From: Curvibacter lanceolatus ATCC 14669
GTDB lineage: Bacteria; Pseudomonadota; Gammaproteobacteria; Burkholderiales; Burkholderiaceae_C
NCBI RefSeq assembly: GCF_000381265.1
Contig: NZ_KB906269.1
Span: 1-64,000 of the forward strand
Reading direction: 5' to 3'
DNA length: 64,000 bases
The notes beneath the pieces are model-generated. The model did no database searches. It was not told where the DNA came from and was given only the letters and a program-made list of their open reading frames with translations. The translations under genes were made by a program, and so were the position numbers. Position 1 is the stretch's first letter. The number at the start of each line of letters is the position of its first letter. Of the stretch, positions 60,336 to 64,000 are shown piece by piece.

Positions 60336-62000
60336 TCACAGCAGGACGCGACGGAAGTCGGCCAGGATCTGACCCAGGAAGGCGTTGAAGCGCGCGGCAG
60401 CAGCCCCGTCGATCACGCGGTGATCCCAGGTCAGCGACAGCGGCAGCATCAGGCGCGGCTGGAAGGCCTTGCCGTCCCACTTGGGTTCGATCTGGCTCTT
60501 GCACACGCCCAGGATCGCCACCTCGGGCGCGTTGATGATGGGCGTGAAGTAACGCCCGCCAATGCCGCCCAGGCTGGAGATGGTGAAGGTGGCACCGCTC
60601 ATGTCGGCCGGGCCCAGCTTGCCGTCGCGCGCCTTCTTGGCCAGTTCGCCCATTTCCTGGCTGATCTGCAGCACGCCCTTCTTGTCTGCGTCCTTGATCA
60701 CCGGAACGACCAGGCCGTTCGGGGTGTCGGCGGCAAAACCGATGTGGTAGTACTGCTTGTAGACCAGCGAGTCGCCGTCGAGGCTGCTGTTGAACTCGGG
60801 GAACTTCTTGAGCGCGGCCACCGAGGCCTTGATCAGGAAGGCCAGCATGGTCACCTTGACGCCGCTCTTCTCGTTTTCCTTGTTGGTGGAAACGCGGAAG
60901 GCTTCGAGGTCGGTGATGTCGGCATCGTCATGGTTGGTGACGGCCGGGATCATGATGGCGTTGCGCAGCAGGTTGGCGCCGCTGATCTTCTTGATGCGAC
61001 CCAGTTCCTTGCGCTCGATCGGGCCGAACTTGGAAAAGTCGACCTTGGGCCAGGGGATCAGGCCCAGCTCGGAACCACCACCGCCGGTCGAAGCCGGGGC
61101 CTTGGCGGCTTGCGCCTTGGTCTGCGCCACACCGGCCATCACGGCCTTGGTGAAGGCCTGCACGTCGGCCGGGGTGATGCGGCCCTTGAGGCCGGTGCCC
61201 TTGACCTCGTCCAGCGGCACACCCAGTTCGCGGGCGAACTTGCGCACCGAGGGCGATGCATGCGGCAGCGCAGCCGAGGGCGTGCCCGGCTGGTGGGCCG
61301 GCACGGCCAGGGCGGCCGGAGCGGCAGCCACGGCAGCAGCCGCCACCGGGGCAGCGGCAGCAACAGCCGCAGCGGGCGCAGCCACCGGGGCCGGGGCAGC
61401 GGCAGGGGCCGCAGCGCCCGCGGCGCCTTCGAGCACGGCAATCAGGTCACCGATGTTGACCTTGTCGCCGATCTTGACCTTGAGCTCCTTGAGCACGCCG
61501 GCGTGCGACGAAGGGATCTCCATCGAGGCCTTGTCGGATTCGACGGTGATCAGCGATTGCTCGGCCTTCACGGCGTCGCCAGGCTTGACCAGCAGCTCGA
61601 TCACGGCCACGTCCTTGAAATCGCCGATGTCGGGCACCAGCACATTGACCGGGCCGGCGGCCGCCGGGGCGGCCACGGGTGCGGCCACCTGGGCCGGCGC
61701 AGCCGCGGCAGGCGCCGGGGCGGCAGCCGCAGGGGCCGCTGCGGCGGGGGCTTCGGCGGCACCCGCCACCTCCAGCGCCACCACCACCGAGCCTTCGGAC
61801 ACCTTGTCGCCGAGCTTGACCTTGATTTCCTTCACCACGCCGGCATGCGACGAGGGGATCTCCATCGAAGCCTTGTCGGATTCGACCGTGATCAGCGACT
61901 GCTCGGCCTTGACCGTGTCACCCACCTTGACCAACAGTTCGATGACGCCCACTTCGTCGAAATCACCGATGTCGGGGACCTTGATATCTACCAATGCCAT
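60336..62000 (-). CDS. aceF: Dihydrolipoyl acetyltransferase (E2) of pyruvate dehydrogenase
   Basis: Protein of 554 residues. Two lipoyl domains (about 1-80 and 118-195), each with [16 protein letters not shown], are joined by Ala/Pro-rich linkers. A peripheral subunit-binding domain follows ([27 protein letters not shown]), then the catalytic acetyltransferase core with the active His in [16 protein letters not shown]. It transfers acetyl groups from E1 to CoA and forms the complex core. It lies 86 bp before the BPH gene. Confidence 0.97.
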   Translation of the reverse strand: MALVDIKVPDIGDFDEVGVIELLVKVGDTVKAEQSLITVESDKASMEIPSSHAGVVKEIKVKLGDKVSEGSVVVALEVAGAAEAPAAAAPAAAAPAPAAAAPAQVAAPVAAPAAAGPVNVLVPDIGDFKDVAVIELLVKPGDAVKAEQSLITVESDKASMEIPSSHAGVLKELKVKIGDKVNIGDLIAVLEGAAGAAAPAAAPAPVAAPAAAVAAAAPVAAAAVAAAPAALAVPAHQPGTPSAALPHASPSVRKFARELGVPLDEVKGTGLKGRITPADVQAFTKAVMAGVAQTKAQAAKAPASTGGGGSELGLIPWPKVDFSKFGPIERKELGRIKKISGANLLRNAIMIPAVTNHDDADITDLEAFRVSTNKENEKSGVKVTMLAFLIKASVAALKKFPEFNSSLDGDSLVYKQYYHIGFAADTPNGLVVPVIKDADKKGVLQISQEMGELAKKARDGKLGPADMSGATFTISSLGGIGGRYFTPIINAPEVAILGVCKSQIEPKWDGKAFQPRLMLPLSLTWDHRVIDGAAAARFNAFLGQILADFRRVLL

Positions 62001-62019
62001 GTTGTGTCTCCTGGCCGTA

Positions 62020-64000
62020 TCAGGCGTACAGCGGGTTGATCTTGTCGGCCTGGATGCCGTACTTGGCAATCGCCTCGGCCACCTTGGCCACCGGCACCGT
62101 GCCTTCTTCGCTCAGCGCCTTGAGCGCAGCCACCACGATGTAGTGGCGGTTGATCTCGAAGTGCTCGCGCAGCTTGCTGCGGAAGTCGCTGCGACCGAAG
62201 CCGTCGGTGCCCAGCACCTTGTAGGTGCGGCCCTTGGGGACGAAGGGGCGGATCTGCTCGGCATAGGCCTTCATGTAGTCGGTCGAAGCCACCACCGGGC
62301 CGCTGTGAGCGGCCAGTTGCTGGGCCACGAACGGCACGCGCGGGGTTTCCAGCGGGTGCAGCAGGTTGAAGCGCTCGGCTTCCTGACCGTCGCGGGTCAG
62401 TTCGTTGAAGCTCGGGCAGCTCCAGACGTTGGCGGCCACGCCCCAGTCCTTTTCAAGCAGCTCTTGCGCGGCAATGCTTTCGCGCAGGATGGTGCCCGAA
62501 CCCAACAGTTGCACGCGCGGGGTCAGCTTGGCGCCTTCCTTGCACAGGTACATGCCCTTGATGATCTGCTCTTCGGTGCCGGGCGTCAGGCCGGGCATCG
62601 CGTAGTTCTCGTTCAACAGGGTCAGGTAGTAGAAAACGTTGTCCTGCTTTTCAACCATGCGCTTCAAGCCATGGTGCAGGATCACGCCCACTTCGTGCGC
62701 GAAGGTCGGGTCGTAGCTGACGCAGTTCGGGATGGTGCCGGCCAGGATGTGGCTGTGACCGTCTTCGTGCTGCAGGCCTTCGCCGTTCAGCGTGGTGCGG
62801 CCCGAGGTGCCGCCCAGCAGGAAGCCGCGGGCCTGCATGTCGCCCGCCGCCCAGGCCAGGTCGCCGATGCGCTGGAAGCCGAACATCGAGTAGTACACGT
62901 AGAACGGCACCATGATGCGGTTGCTGGTGCTGTAGCTGGTGGCCGCAGCGATCCAGCTGCTCATGCCGCCGGCTTCGTTGATGCCTTCCTGCAGGATCTG
63001 GCCGGCCTTGTCTTCGCGGTAGTACATCACCTGGTCCTTGTCGACCGGGGTGTACTGCTGGCCTGCGGGGTTGTAGATGCCCACTTGGCGGAACAGGCCT
63101 TCCATACCGAAGGTACGGGCCTCGTCCACCAGGATCGGCACCACGCGCGGGCCCAGGGCCTGGTCACGCAGCAACTGGGTCAGGAAACGCACATAGGCCT
63201 GGGTGGTGGAGATCTCGCGGCCTTCGGCCGTGGGTTCCATCACCGACTTGAACACCTCCAGCGAGGGCACGGTGAACTGCTCGTCGGCCTTGGTGCGGCG
63301 GTGCGGCAGGTAGCCGCCCAGGGCCTTGCGGCGCTCGTGCAGGTACTGCATTTCCGGGGTGTCGTCGGCCGGCTTGTAGAACGGGATGCTCGGCAGATCG
63401 CTGTCCGGGATCGGGATGTTGAAGCGGTCGCGGAAGATCTTGATGTCTTCGTCGGTCAGCTTCTTGGTCTGGTGAACGTTGTTCTTGCCTTCACCGGCCT
63501 TGCCCATGCCGAAGCCCTTGACGGTCTTGATCAGCAGCACGGTGGGCTGGCCCTTGTGCTTGGTGGCGGCGGCGTAAGCGGCGTACACCTTCTGCGGATC
63601 GTGACCACCGCGGCGCAGCGCCCAGATCTGCTCGTCGCTCATCTTGGACACCATCTCGAGGGTGCGCGGATCGCGGCCGAAGAAATGCTTGCGCACGTAG
63701 GCGCCGTCGTTGGCCTTGAACGACTGGTAGTCGCCGTCCAGGGTTTCCATCATGACCTTGCGCAGCGCGCCGTCCTTGTCGCGGGCCAGCAGCGGGTCCC
63801 AATCAGAGCCCCACAGCAGCTTGATCACGTTCCAGCCGGCACCGCGGAACTCGCCTTCGAGCTCTTGCACGATCTTGCCGTTGCCGCGCACCGGGCCGTC
63901 CAGACGCTGCAGATTGCAGTTGACCACGAAGATCAGGTTGTCGAGCTTTTCGCGCGCGGCCAGGCCGATGGCGCCCAGCGATTCGACTTCGTCCATTTCA
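62020..64000 (-). CDS. aceE: Pyruvate dehydrogenase E1 component, C-terminal part (runs off right edge)
   Basis: Homodimeric-type E1 (AceE). About 660 residues are visible, roughly the last three quarters of the usual 887-residue enzyme. The window edge falls inside the thiamine diphosphate site: the visible sequence begins [40 protein letters not shown], just after the GDG motif. Later landmarks are RYYQDWKD-like [30 protein letters not shown] and [50 protein letters not shown]. It decarboxylates pyruvate. First visible gene of the operon; its promoter is outside. Confidence 0.96.
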   Translation of the reverse strand, partial: EMDEVESLGAIGLAAREKLDNLIFVVNCNLQRLDGPVRGNGKIVQELEGEFRGAGWNVIKLLWGSDWDPLLARDKDGALRKVMMETLDGDYQSFKANDGAYVRKHFFGRDPRTLEMVSKMSDEQIWALRRGGHDPQKVYAAYAAATKHKGQPTVLLIKTVKGFGMGKAGEGKNNVHQTKKLTDEDIKIFRDRFNIPIPDSDLPSIPFYKPADDTPEMQYLHERRKALGGYLPHRRTKADEQFTVPSLEVFKSVMEPTAEGREISTTQAYVRFLTQLLRDQALGPRVVPILVDEARTFGMEGLFRQVGIYNPAGQQYTPVDKDQVMYYREDKAGQILQEGINEAGGMSSWIAAATSYSTSNRIMVPFYVYYSMFGFQRIGDLAWAAGDMQARGFLLGGTSGRTTLNGEGLQHEDGHSHILAGTIPNCVSYDPTFAHEVGVILHHGLKRMVEKQDNVFYYLTLLNENYAMPGLTPGTEEQIIKGMYLCKEGAKLTPRVQLLGSGTILRESIAAQELLEKDWGVAANVWSCPSFNELTRDGQEAERFNLLHPLETPRVPFVAQQLAAHSGPVVASTDYMKAYAEQIRPFVPKGRTYKVLGTDGFGRSDFRSKLREHFEINRHYIVVAALKALSEEGTVPVAKVAEAIAKYGIQADKINPLYA

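Noticed and set aside
57804-62039. Two 635-660-codon plus-strand open frames
   Set aside because: Both are antisense to lpdA, the BPH gene and aceF, whose products are unambiguous; the apparent His/Gly-rich repeats come from the Ala/Pro linkers read backwards.
1-64000. CRISPR arrays, riboswitches and complete insertion sequences
   Set aside because: I looked for regularly spaced repeats, conserved riboswitch cores and terminal inverted repeats with transposase frames and found none.

Overview
The window is high-GC DNA from a betaproteobacterium, most likely a Burkholderiales/Comamonadaceae-type organism. The evidence is a Bug-family (tripartite tricarboxylate) solute receptor, a proteasome-like gene of the betaproteobacterial BPH type inside a pyruvate dehydrogenase operon, two-lipoyl-domain AceF and lipoyl-tagged LpdA, and a pcm-rhodanese-tolC run beside waaA. 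The gene content is mostly chromosomal housekeeping and envelope functions with a few accessory inserts. No rRNA, CRISPR array or intact transposon was seen; one tRNA gene is present.

Left end (1-5.2 kb): the N-terminal part of a chemoreceptor, then a 3.7-kb island bounded by 88-bp exact direct repeats. The right repeat contains the 3' end of tRNA-Gly(CCC). The island carries an excisionase-like gene, an AT-richer coiled-coil/membrane protein of unknown function, and a three-gene unit (small secreted protein, tiny membrane ORF, M23 peptidase). No integrase is present. 

5.4-20.6 kb: a compact type IV pilus minor-pilin operon (pilE, fimT, pilV, pilW, pilX, pilY1), followed by RidA, an RluA-family pseudouridine synthase, an MFS exporter, pdxH, an AEC transporter, a ZnuD-like TonB receptor with a DUF2946-like partner, and msrA.

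20.7-35.2 kb: tetR, a periplasmic adaptor and an RND pump lead codirectionally into pcm, rhodanese and tolC, so the pump and its probable outer-membrane channel lie in one run. A HEPN/MNT toxin-antitoxin pair sits between tolC and convergent waaA. Then come phosphomannomutase/phosphoglucomutase and an alkylation-repair operon (Ada-AlkA fusion, MGMT, EamA transporter).

35.4-45.5 kb: a multi-PAS GGDEF-EAL protein, an orphan modA with a ModE-like operator, VapBC with a 28-bp perfect palindrome upstream, prpE, a GAF-HD-GYP phosphodiesterase with a perfect FNR-type box upstream, a cysteine hydrolase and an NlpC/P60 peptidase. 

45.5-57.7 kb: a tightly coupled five-gene envelope-export operon (DUF2141, ABC ATPase, FtsX permease, LolA-like carrier, outer-membrane barrel), a Bug receptor, a MocR regulator divergent from OsmC and GNAT genes, an FMN reductase, an EVE protein, a LysR regulator divergent from a fatty-acid-hydroxylase-superfamily gene, and HigBA. 

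Right end (57.7-64 kb): the pyruvate dehydrogenase operon read leftwards, aceE (cut by the window edge), aceF, the BPH proteasome-like protease and lpdA, closed by a strong terminator. All family assignments are from reading the sequence; no database search was possible.
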